Shown piece after piece: positions 1-6,484 of a DNA stretch of 24,061 bases. The stretch is taken from contig JAQTNV010000053.1 of NCBI GenBank assembly GCA_028713675.1, forward strand, positions 1 to 24,061, in the 5' to 3' direction. This stretch comes from a bacterium. Lineage in GTDB: Bacteria > Desulfobacterota > JAPLJL01. Within the stretch, counting starts at the first letter, position 1. Each line of letters opens with the position of its first letter. Under the pieces are notes generated by a model, which had not been told where the DNA came from, did not search any database, and worked only from the letters and a program-made list of their open reading frames with translations. Both the position numbers and the translations under genes were made by a program.

Positions 1-318
1 ACGGGGACTCATGGCCGCTATCTGCAGACAGAGATCCCTTACCAGCTGTTTGAATTCCGGGGTGCGGGCGACGAAATCCGTTTCGCAGTTCACTTCCACC
101 GTCACGCCCACTTTTCCGCCCGGATGAATATACGCGTCCACCTGCCCTTCCAGGGCCTGCTTGCTCACCCGTTTCTCCAGCTTGGCCAGCCCCTTTTTCC
201 GCAGGACTTCCTGGGCCAGATTCACGTCGCCTTTGGTTTCAGCCAGGGCCTGCTTGCAATCCAAAACCCCGGCGCCGCATTTTTCCCTCAATTGCCTGAT
301 TGCTTCCATCGTGTCCAA
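1..318 (-). CDS. tsf: Elongation factor Ts, N-terminal part (cut by window edge)
   Basis: Nucleotide exchange factor for EF-Tu: it releases GDP so that EF-Tu can reload with GTP. The 106 visible codons carry the family's N-terminal UBA-like segment ([15 protein letters not shown], residues 11-25) and the TDFV motif that contacts EF-Tu (residues 80-83). The C-terminal dimerisation half lies beyond position 1. I chose the TTG at 318 because an AAGGAGG lies 9 nt upstream, inside the end of rpsB; the in-frame ATG at 309 would sit 18 nt from that site. The start lies 2 nt after the rpsB stop, so translation is probably coupled. rpsB-tsf is a classic bacterial gene pair. The family call is certain; the start is likely but not proven. 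Confidence 0.96.
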   Translation of the reverse strand, partial: MDTMEAIRQLREKCGAGVLDCKQALAETKGDVNLAQEVLRKKGLAKLEKRVSKQALEGQVDAYIHPGGKVGVTVEVNCETDFVARTPEFKQLVRDLCLQIAAMSPR

Positions 319-320
319 GC

Positions 321-1124
321 CTACTGCCCTCCTTCCCTGCTTTCTTTCCCGGCTTCCGCTTTCCGTATCTTTACTTCCTTCACTTCCTTGTCCTTCTTGT
401 CCGCCGCCCGGACCGACTCGTCGTCCCGGAGCCCGGCTTCCCGGCGCTGTCCCCCGGAGATGCAGGCGTCAGCGATCTTGCTGGTGAAAAAACGAATCGA
501 GCGCAGGGCGTCGTCATTGGCCGGAATCGGGAAATCCACGTCTTCCGGGTTGCCGTTGGTGTCCACCACTCCCACGATCGGGATTTTCTGCTTGCGGGCT
601 TCCGACACCGCGCTCTCCTCCCGCTTGGTATCCACGATGAAGACCACCCCGGGCATGCGCCTCATGTTTTTGATCCCCTGGTGCAGCTTGAGGAGCCGGG
701 CCCGTTCCCGGTTCAGCTTGATGACTTCCTTTTTGGTCATCTTCTGGAAGCTTCCGTCCTTCTCCATCGTCTCGATGTTGGAAAGCTTTTCCAGGCTTTT
801 CTTGATCGTGGCGAAATTGGTCAAGGTTCCGCCGATCCAGCGGTTGTTCACGTAGAACTGCTGGCCCCGGACGGCCTCTTCCTCGATCGCGATCTGGGCC
901 TGCTTCTTGGTGCCGACAAAAAGTATCGACTGGCCCTGGCCGACCGCTTCTTCGATAAAGCGGTACGCCTTCTCGAAAAGCTGGACGGTCTGGTTGATGT
1001 CGATGATGTGAACCCCGTTGCGGGCCCCGAAGATGTAAGGCCGCATTTTAGGGTTCCAGCGACGGGTCTGGTGACCGAAGTGCACCCCCGCTTCCAATAG
1101 TTCCTTCGCCGTAATGACAGGCAT
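321..1124 (-). CDS. rpsB: Small ribosomal subunit protein S2
   Basis: Structural protein of the 30S subunit, needed to dock S1. The 267-residue product opens with the typical [19 protein letters not shown] and carries [25 protein letters not shown] and the late PIVGVVDTN segment. The last 40 or so residues are a charged Lys/Glu-rich tail, longer than in many S2 proteins and presumably disordered. The ATG has a strong AGGAGG 6 nt upstream. It is the first gene of the rpsB-tsf pair, with a promoter-like element about 100 nt upstream. The leader may carry ribosomal-protein autoregulation, but I could not identify a known S2 leader motif. Confidence 0.98.
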   Translation of the reverse strand: MPVITAKELLEAGVHFGHQTRRWNPKMRPYIFGARNGVHIIDINQTVQLFEKAYRFIEEAVGQGQSILFVGTKKQAQIAIEEEAVRGQQFYVNNRWIGGTLTNFATIKKSLEKLSNIETMEKDGSFQKMTKKEVIKLNRERARLLKLHQGIKNMRRMPGVVFIVDTKREESAVSEARKQKIPIVGVVDTNGNPEDVDFPIPANDDALRSIRFFTSKIADACISGGQRREAGLRDDESVRAADKKDKEVKEVKIRKAEAGKESREGGQ

Positions 1125-1223
1125 TTTTTACCTCCTGGTTCAGGTTAACGCCTCTGCCCTCTTTGCCCCCCGCACCCGCGGAAGGACCCAAACCTTCGAA
1201 GAAGGGCATGTGAATTTTGAGAA

Positions 1224-1252
1224 CTTATAGCACCCGGGACGAGGAATTACAA
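1224..1252 (-). promoter_or_regulatory. Sigma70-type promoter for rpsB-tsf
   Basis: Read on the minus strand, TTGTAA (1252-1247) is followed after 17 nt by TATAAG (1229-1224). This matches the sigma70 consensus at 4 of 6 and 5 of 6 positions with optimal spacing. Transcription would start near 1217 and give a leader of roughly 90 nt before the rpsB ATG. The leader contains a small hairpin (CCTTC, loop TTC, GAAGG). The heptad repeat at 1253-1319 lies directly upstream of the -35 box. Confidence 0.55.
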
Positions 1253-1319
1253 GGTGATGGGTGCTGGGTCATAGGTGATAGGTTTTAACCCAACACCCAT
1301 AACCCATGACCTATGACCT
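1253..1319. repeat. Inverted heptad repeat, family H1, copy 1
   Basis: Five 7-nt units of the form GGTNNTR (GGTGATG, GGTGCTG, GGTCATA, GGTGATA, GGTTTTA) run into four complementary units (ACCCAAC, ACCCATA, ACCCATG, ACCTATG). Together they can fold into an imperfect hairpin. The repeat lies 27 nt beyond the diguanylate cyclase stop and just upstream of the rpsB promoter. Positions 1268-1311 are identical to 2225-2268. Confidence 0.9.
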
Positions 1320-1345
1320 GATTAATACTATGGACGTTCGGGTGG

Positions 1346-2179
1346 TTACTTGAACTCAACCCGGTTTTTACCGGCTTCCTTGGCCAGGTACATAGCCGCG
1401 TCCGCGCTGGAAATCAGGTCTTCAGCGCTCAGCATATTTTCCGGGTAGGAAACGACCCCGATGCTGGCGGTAATCGGCATTTCTTTTTCCTTCATTTTTT
1501 CCTTCAGCACGGCCAGAATCTTGGCGAATACCGCCCGGCTCTGCTCCCGGTCGGTTTCGGCCAGGAGGATGACAAACTCATCTCCCCCGAGCCGCGCCAG
1601 GGTATCGCTCGATCTCACGAGTGACCTGAGCAGGTCCGCGATCAGGCAAAGGACGTTATCGCCGGCCCGGTGTCCCAGGTGATCGTTGACCGTCTTGAAA
1701 TTATCGAGATCCAGGTAGCCGATCGTAAAAGGGCGGCCGTACCTCTGCGCCCGCGCCAGCTCGTTCTCCAGCCGTTCAAAAAAAGCCCGCGCGTTCATCA
1801 GCTTGGTCAGGCTGTCCGAACGCGCCAGCATTTTTTCCTGGGAGTTGGCCGTGCGCAGGCGAACGATCAATCCTCCTACCACGAGAAAAGAAACAAGCTC
1901 GGCGGATATATTCGCGATCCATATGTAAGGATGAGAAAAACGCAGGCCGGCACAGTAATTTGACAGGATCCAGGCCAGAGCGCTGAAAACTGCCAACAAG
2001 ACAGCACCCCTGAATCGGGAATTCCACGCGCCGAGCATGATGGGAATGTAATAAAGGGGAAAAATACGCAGTTCGGCGCCGGTATAATAATCGAGCAGGC
2101 CGATCAAAATTATCAGCATTATCGCCAGCTCGAAATACCACCGGGCCCATGTCTCTTTACCAAAATTTTTACTTTTCAT
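1346..2179 (-). CDS. Membrane diguanylate cyclase (GGDEF)
   Basis: Predicted inner-membrane enzyme making cyclic di-GMP from two GTP. The 277-residue product has several hydrophobic membrane segments (about residues 15-31, 39-51, 58-76 and 89-108), a short linker, then a GGDEF domain. The domain contains SDSLTKLMNARAF at the start, LDLDNFKTVNDHLGH (metal-binding Asp) and an intact GGDEF at 198-202. RSSD at 189-192 lies five residues before it, fitting the RxxD inhibitory site, so product inhibition is likely. The late SADAAMYLAKEAGKNRV is also typical. I prefer the ATG at 2179, with AAAGG 6 nt upstream, over the TTG two codons earlier. The signal sensed by the membrane part is unknown. The gene sits alone between two H1 repeats. 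Confidence 0.93.
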   Translation of the reverse strand: MKSKNFGKETWARWYFELAIMLIILIGLLDYYTGAELRIFPLYYIPIMLGAWNSRFRGAVLLAVFSALAWILSNYCAGLRFSHPYIWIANISAELVSFLVVGGLIVRLRTANSQEKMLARSDSLTKLMNARAFFERLENELARAQRYGRPFTIGYLDLDNFKTVNDHLGHRAGDNVLCLIADLLRSLVRSSDTLARLGGDEFVILLAETDREQSRAVFAKILAVLKEKMKEKEMPITASIGVVSYPENMLSAEDLISSADAAMYLAKEAGKNRVEFK

Positions 2180-2210
2180 GAGCAACCTTTACGATGTCTT
2201 CCAAAATATG

Positions 2211-2276
2211 GTGTTGGGTGTTAGGTCATAGGTGATAGGTTTTAACCCAACACCCATAACCCATGACCCATGACCC
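2211..2276. repeat. Inverted heptad repeat, family H1, copy 2
   Basis: Same architecture and orientation as the copy at 1253-1319, with 44 identical bases in a row (2225-2268 against 1268-1311). It ends 2 nt before the selB stop codon. With copy 1 it brackets the diguanylate cyclase gene as a direct repeat about 957 nt apart. The left part (GGTGTTG, GGTGTTA) differs slightly from copy 1. Confidence 0.9.
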
Positions 2277-2278
2277 TC

Positions 2279-4192
2279 TTACCCATCTTTTTTCGGATAG
2301 AGCTTGCGGGCGTTTCCGACCCGGAGGGTAACCCGGTTGGCGTCAAAATATTCCAGCAGCGGGATGGCCCATTTTCTCGTAATCCCGAAAAGTTCCTTGA
2401 CCTTGGGGACCTCCACCTGCGCGCCCGTCCGCAGATGATCGACCAGCTTCCGCTCGATTTCTTTCAAGGTTGACGCTGGGTAGAAAAGACCCTCGCCCAC
2501 CCGGACCAGGATCCCCTGGCGGACCAGGAGGCGCAGGATTTTTTCCAGGTTTCCCTTGTCGGTCTTGAATTCCTTGATCAACTCGGCCATTTCCGGGGGC
2601 TGGGGCCCGGCCTCCTGCAGGCGTTTGAGAATCCGGTCACGCCAGCCCTGAAGCTCCGGGCTCAACTCCGGGCCCTGGCCCGACCGGCGGATGGTTTCCC
2701 CGTCAAAATCAACCTTGCCCGCGCTTTTCAGGAGGTTAACCGCTTCCACCAGGGCTTCGGGGTTGGCCTCGGGAAAATACCCCTTCAGCTCTTCCCGGAT
2801 CAATCCCGGGGCCAGCGGGTTGGACTGCTGAAATTCCTCGACCTTTTTCCAGACCGAATCGGCCAGGGTTCTAATCCCCTCCGCGGCAAAATACCTGCCG
2901 CGGGGGGAGGAAACCGCCTTTCCCTCCGCCCCCAGCTTCTTCAGCTCTTCCTGGATCTCTATCCGGTTGAGCGGAACCCGCGCCACCAGCTCCGGCGCTT
3001 CCGCGCCCCGGAGCCAGGCCCGCCGGACATGGGCCAGGACCAGGTCCGGATTTTCCGAATCTTTCAGGCCCTGGAGCCAGCTGATCACGCCCGGGTCCCG
3101 GTGGCGGTGCCTGCGTCCCGGCAGGGGGTCCAGGACCTCCCCGCCGCCGAGTGTAATCATCGGGCTGGCCTGCCGGACCACGAAACGGTCCCGGGCCACC
3201 GTGACCACCGGATCTTTCAGTAGAATCTGGGCGAAGCCTTCCTCGCCGGGGGCGATTTTGTCCCGGCCCAGGAGCCGGACCTTCCCGATCACCTCCGCGG
3301 TCCCGGCGTGGAAGCGGACCTCGGACCAGTTCTTCAAGCCATGGCCCTCGCCGGCCAGAACCTTGAGACTCACATCCAGGATCCGGCTCGCGGCCAAAGT
3401 GTCGGGATGGACAATAACATCCCCGCGCCCGATCTCGGTCTTTTCCACCCCGGAAAGGTTCAGGGCGGCCCGCTGGCCGGTGACGGCGGCCTCGGCCTTC
3501 CGGTTATGCGTTTCGATTCCTTTCACCCGCGTGGAAACCCCGGCGGGAAGAATCACCACCTGTTCACCGGGGGAAACCCGGCCCCCGAAAATCGTGCCGG
3601 TCACCACGGTTCCGAAACCCTTGATGGTGAAGCTCCGGTCCACCGGAAGACGGAAGGTGCTGGTTTCTCCCCGGGGCCTGATCCCTTCCGCGGCCCGGGC
3701 GATTTCGGCCTTCAGCTCCGGGATGCCCGCCCCGGTGCGGGCCGAAACCGGGACGACCGGGCTCCCGGCCAGAAAAGTTCCTTTCAGAAAATCGGCGATC
3801 TCGGACTTGACCAGCTCCAGCCAGTCCGGTTCCACCAGGTCGATTTTATTCACCACCACCAGCCCCCGGGGCACCCGGAGCAGTTCGCAGATCGCCAGGT
3901 GCTCCCGCGTCTGGGGCATGATGCCTTCATTGGCCGCGATCACGAGGAGGACGAGGTCGATCCCGGTGGACCCGGCCAGCATGTTGCGGACGAAGCGCTC
4001 GTGCCCGGGGACATCCACGATCCCGGCCTCGATCCCCTCGGAAACCCGGAATTCGGCGAAGCCCAGGTCGATGGTCATGCCCCGTTCTTTTTCTTCCTTG
4101 AGCCGGTCGGTATCCACCCCGGTCAGCGCGCGCACCAGCTCGGTTTTTCCGTGGTCGATGTGACCGGCGGTTCCTATCACTATATGATGCAT
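2279..4192 (-). CDS. selB: Selenocysteine-specific translation elongation factor SelB
   Basis: GTPase that brings Sec-tRNA to in-frame UGA codons marked by a SECIS hairpin. The 637-residue product has the GTPase motifs GHIDHGKT (residues 10-17), DVPGHE (60-65) and NKID (115-118). EF-Tu-like beta-barrel domains follow, and then a long C-terminal region of winged-helix repeats that in this family binds the SECIS RNA (for example the segment ending in the [17 protein letters not shown] motif, near the C-terminus). Length is normal for SelB. It follows selA in the same direction but is separated by 209 nt full of repeats, so the two may not be tightly co-transcribed. No strong Shine-Dalgarno precedes the ATG. 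The Sec tRNA and selD are not visible here. Confidence 0.97.
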   Translation of the reverse strand: MHHIVIGTAGHIDHGKTELVRALTGVDTDRLKEEKERGMTIDLGFAEFRVSEGIEAGIVDVPGHERFVRNMLAGSTGIDLVLLVIAANEGIMPQTREHLAICELLRVPRGLVVVNKIDLVEPDWLELVKSEIADFLKGTFLAGSPVVPVSARTGAGIPELKAEIARAAEGIRPRGETSTFRLPVDRSFTIKGFGTVVTGTIFGGRVSPGEQVVILPAGVSTRVKGIETHNRKAEAAVTGQRAALNLSGVEKTEIGRGDVIVHPDTLAASRILDVSLKVLAGEGHGLKNWSEVRFHAGTAEVIGKVRLLGRDKIAPGEEGFAQILLKDPVVTVARDRFVVRQASPMITLGGGEVLDPLPGRRHRHRDPGVISWLQGLKDSENPDLVLAHVRRAWLRGAEAPELVARVPLNRIEIQEELKKLGAEGKAVSSPRGRYFAAEGIRTLADSVWKKVEEFQQSNPLAPGLIREELKGYFPEANPEALVEAVNLLKSAGKVDFDGETIRRSGQGPELSPELQGWRDRILKRLQEAGPQPPEMAELIKEFKTDKGNLEKILRLLVRQGILVRVGEGLFYPASTLKEIERKLVDHLRTGAQVEVPKVKELFGITRKWAIPLLEYFDANRVTLRVGNARKLYPKKDG

Positions 4193-4225
4193 ACTTTATC
4201 TCTAAGGATAAGAGGCAGTGTTATT

Positions 4226-4302
4226 GGCATAGGGCATAGGGCATAGGGCATAGGGCATAGGGCATAGGGCATAGGGCAGAGAGCATAGGGCAGAGAGCAT
4301 AG
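4226..4302. repeat. Tandem heptad array GGCATAG, family H2, copy 1
   Basis: Eleven contiguous 7-nt units: seven perfect GGCATAG followed by GGCAGAG, AGCATAG, GGCAGAG and AGCATAG. The array lies in the spacer between selA and selB. The alternating GGCAGAG/AGCATAG pair at the end indicates 14-nt unit duplication within the array. The same consensus recurs at 12550-12605. Confidence 0.95.
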
Positions 4303-4310
4303 CCTTCATT

Positions 4311-4400
4311 TAGTCCATTGAATTCGTAGAGTCCATAGGGTTCATAGTGTCAAATAAAACAGAATGATTCGACTCAATAGACACAACAACACGATGGACT
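4311..4400. repeat. Inverted nonamer repeat, family N1, copy 1
   Basis: A 9-nt period repeat. The left arm has units GTCCATTGA, ATTCGTAGA, GTCCATAGG and GTTCATAGT. The right arm (about 4371-4400) reads as the complement of similar units, such as GTCCATCGT on the other strand. It ends 1 nt before the selA stop codon. The same nonamer family forms a better-preserved pair of arms at 11822-11970. Confidence 0.75.
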
Positions 4401-4401
4401 G

Positions 4402-5820
4402 CTATTGCCCATAACCTTTTTTAAGATTTTGGGACACTTCCCGAAAGGCCCGCGCCACCTCCCCGATTTCCTCGGGAGAAATAGTTCGGAGGTCGAGGAA
4501 AAACCGGTCATCCTGGATCCGTCCGACTACCGGGGGTTCCCCGGCGCGGAAAGCGGCCGCGATTTCCTCCGGGCGGAGGGATGGATGGGTCAGGGCCACC
4601 ACCAGGGTGGGAAGATTCACTCCCGGGAAGGACCCGCCCCCCGGAGTGGATTCCTCCTCGGCCACTTCGATTTTGAAGTGGGCGCCGGGCGCGGCGGACT
4701 GCAGGCCCCGGGAGAGTTTCCCGGCCCGTTTTTCCAGCTCGGCGCGGGAAATCTGCAGGGCCGAAATTACCGGCGGTACTTCCCCGCCCCGGTAAATCCT
4801 GAGGGTCGCCTCCAGGGCGGCCAGGGAGAGCTTGTCGATCCGGAGCGCCCGGGCCAGGGGGTTTTTACGGATCCGGTCCAGAAGGTCTTTCCGGCCCAGG
4901 ATGATCCCGGCCTGGGGCCCGCCCAGGAGTTTATCCCCGCTGAAGGAAACCACGTCGACCCCCTGCTTGAGGGCGAGGGCGACCCCGGGCTCGCCGGAAA
5001 GATCCAGGCCCGGGATCGGGTGAAGCAGGCCGGAGCCCAGGTCCTCGAAAAACGGCAGCCCCTTTTCCTTGGAAAGGGCCACCAGCTCGGCCCGGGAGGC
5101 CCGCGCGGTGAAACCCTCGATCCGGTAATTGCTCGGGTGGGCCCGGAAAAGCAGACCGGTCTCCAACTTGATCGCCCGGGCGTAATCGCGGATATAGGTG
5201 CGGTTGGTGGTGCCCACCTCTTTCAGGACCGCCCCGCTCTTCGACATCACCTCGGGAATCCTGAAACTGCCGCCGATCTCGATCAGCTCGCCCCGGGAAA
5301 CGATCACCTCCCGGCCCTCGGCCAGGGTGTTGAGCACCAGGAGAACCGCCCCGGCGTTGTTGTTCACGACCAGTCCGGCTTCCGCCCGGACGAGCTCCCG
5401 GAAAAGCCCCTCGACATGATCGGAGCGTTCCCCGCGGCCGCCGGGCTCCAGCGCGAACTCCAGGTTGGTGTAGTTCCCGGCGGCCTCGATTATTTTTTCC
5501 ACCGCCTGGGGAGCGAGCCGGGCCCGGCCCAGGTTGGTATGGATCACCACCCCGGTCCCGTTGATCACCCGGCGGAGCGAACCCCGGCCGGCCGCCGCGA
5601 TTTCCTCCTTCACCCCCGCAACCAGTTCAGCCCGCTCGAGCGTTTTTTTCCGCTCCCCTTTCCGGATCTTTTCCCGCTCCCGGGCCAGCACCTCCCGGAT
5701 CGCCTTCACCACGATGGGGCGGCGGGGTGAACCCGGGATTTCTTCCAGTTCATCCCATTTGAGGATGTCGTCAACACTGGGAAGGGACCGCAGCAAATTC
5801 GGGGATTCTTTCTTTTTCAC
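4402..5820 (-). CDS. selA: L-seryl-tRNA(Sec) selenium transferase SelA
   Basis: PLP enzyme that converts Ser-tRNA(Sec) to Sec-tRNA(Sec) using selenophosphate. The 472-residue product contains RRVINGTGVVIHTNLGRA (residues 83-100), VVNNNAGAVLLVLN (151-164) and the PLP-lysine motif SFSGDKLLGGPQAG, with Lys297 matching the catalytic lysine of the family (Lys295 in the E. coli enzyme). Length is normal. The start is GTG at 5820, with AAGGA 7 nt upstream; no ATG fits the family's N-terminus better. It is transcribed towards selB. Having both genes implies that the organism makes selenoproteins, though none was found in this window. Confidence 0.97.
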   Translation of the reverse strand: MKKKESPNLLRSLPSVDDILKWDELEEIPGSPRRPIVVKAIREVLAREREKIRKGERKKTLERAELVAGVKEEIAAAGRGSLRRVINGTGVVIHTNLGRARLAPQAVEKIIEAAGNYTNLEFALEPGGRGERSDHVEGLFRELVRAEAGLVVNNNAGAVLLVLNTLAEGREVIVSRGELIEIGGSFRIPEVMSKSGAVLKEVGTTNRTYIRDYARAIKLETGLLFRAHPSNYRIEGFTARASRAELVALSKEKGLPFFEDLGSGLLHPIPGLDLSGEPGVALALKQGVDVVSFSGDKLLGGPQAGIILGRKDLLDRIRKNPLARALRIDKLSLAALEATLRIYRGGEVPPVISALQISRAELEKRAGKLSRGLQSAAPGAHFKIEVAEEESTPGGGSFPGVNLPTLVVALTHPSLRPEEIAAAFRAGEPPVVGRIQDDRFFLDLRTISPEEIGEVARAFREVSQNLKKGYGQ

Positions 5821-5885
5821 GGAAATTCCTTTTCGTTAATCCTGATCAGTGAGTAAGTTTACCGCTCCTGATTTCTGATCCGTTC

Positions 5886-5993
5886 GGTCGTAGGTCATGG
5901 GTCATAGGTTATGGGTAAAACCCGACACTTAACACCCAAAACCCATTACCTTATTTTATTACCTACTACCTATCACCTATGACCTATGACCTT
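5886..5993. repeat. Inverted heptad repeat, family H1, copy 3 (long form)
   Basis: The left arm has units GGTCGTA, GGTCATG, GGTCATA, GGTTATG and GGTAAAA. The right arm has ACCCAAA, ACCCATT, then ACCTACT, ACCTATC and two ACCTATG units, so the arms can pair. It fills most of the spacer between the 95-residue orphan and selA and ends about 7 nt before the orphan's stop. It is related to the copies at 1253 and 2211 but diverged. Confidence 0.85.
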
Positions 5994-5999
5994 CTTTTA

Positions 6000-6287
6000 T
6001 TATTCGGTTCCCCAGTCGTCATCATTCGCATGGAGGGCGATTTTCAGACCCAGGCTATCCAGTTCGTCCTGGAGCGTCTCTTCCGCCTCGTCCAGGAAGA
6101 ATCCCACTTCCTCCGGGCGGCCAAAAGCCGTGATCATAACGGTGATCTGGTTCCCGTTCTCGTCGGGAGCAAGTGATTCCAGGCGCACCTGGGGCAGTTT
6201 CTCCATCACCGCGCCGAGAATCGGCCGAAGGGCCGTCCCTTCCACGAATTCCACCGAAACCATTCTTTTTGACTGCCCGGGAGTCAT
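6000..6287 (-). CDS. Small acidic protein of unknown function
   Basis: A 95-residue reading frame I do not recognise. It is acidic, lacks a signal peptide, membrane segment or Cys motif, and alternates short beta-like and helical stretches (VSVEFVEG, ITVMITAFG, GFFLDEAEETLQDELDSLG), compatible with a small alpha/beta fold. The ATG at 6287 has no good Shine-Dalgarno; the Met at residue 9 (near 6263) is an equally possible start. Support for being real comes from amino acid composition unlike random GC-rich frames and from its placement between two repeat-filled spacers, as with the known genes here. It lies downstream of the DUF362 lipoprotein and upstream of selA in the same direction. Confidence 0.6.
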   Translation of the reverse strand: MTPGQSKRMVSVEFVEGTALRPILGAVMEKLPQVRLESLAPDENGNQITVMITAFGRPEEVGFFLDEAEETLQDELDSLGLKIALHANDDDWGTE

Positions 6288-6308
6288 CTGATCAAACGAT
6301 CCAATTTG

Positions 6309-6336
6309 CGATTGTCGATTGACGATTGACGATTTA
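6309..6336. repeat. Heptad repeat CGATTGA, family H3, left arm
   Basis: Four contiguous units: CGATTGT, CGATTGA, CGATTGA, CGATTTA. They are the inverse of the units at 6436-6484, so the two arms could pair across a spacer of about 100 nt. The spacer between the arms (6337-6435) is AT-rich and shows no gene. Confidence 0.9.
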
Positions 6337-6435
6337 ATAAAACAACCAATTTATGACTGCAAAATCTCATTATTTTCTTTGTTTTCCATTCGTTGATCCC
6401 TCGATAAAATTCGCCTCGGGACAAGTCATCATTTA

Positions 6436-6484
6436 TTAATCGTCATTCATCAATCGTCAATCGTCAATCGTCATTCGTCAATTT
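6436..6484. repeat. Heptad repeat TCAATCG, family H3, right arm
   Basis: Seven contiguous units (TTAATCG, TCATTCA, three TCAATCG, TCATTCG, TCAATTT), the reverse complement of the CGATTGA units at 6309-6336. The last unit touches the first base of the stop codon of the DUF362 lipoprotein gene (6484-6486). Confidence 0.9.

Noticed and set aside
300-1100. 266-codon plus-strand frame opposite rpsB
   Set aside because: Antisense shadow of a certain ribosomal protein gene, with no ribosome site or motif.
4226-4302. CRISPR-like array
   Set aside because: Units are contiguous 7-mers without spacers, and there are no cas genes.
4405-5730. 441-codon plus-strand frame opposite selA
   Set aside because: Antisense shadow caused by high GC; selA is certain and the frame has no recognisable motif.
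4193-6483. tRNA(Sec) gene in the sel spacers
   Set aside because: Read for a T-arm and a long variable arm on both strands; only repeats were found.
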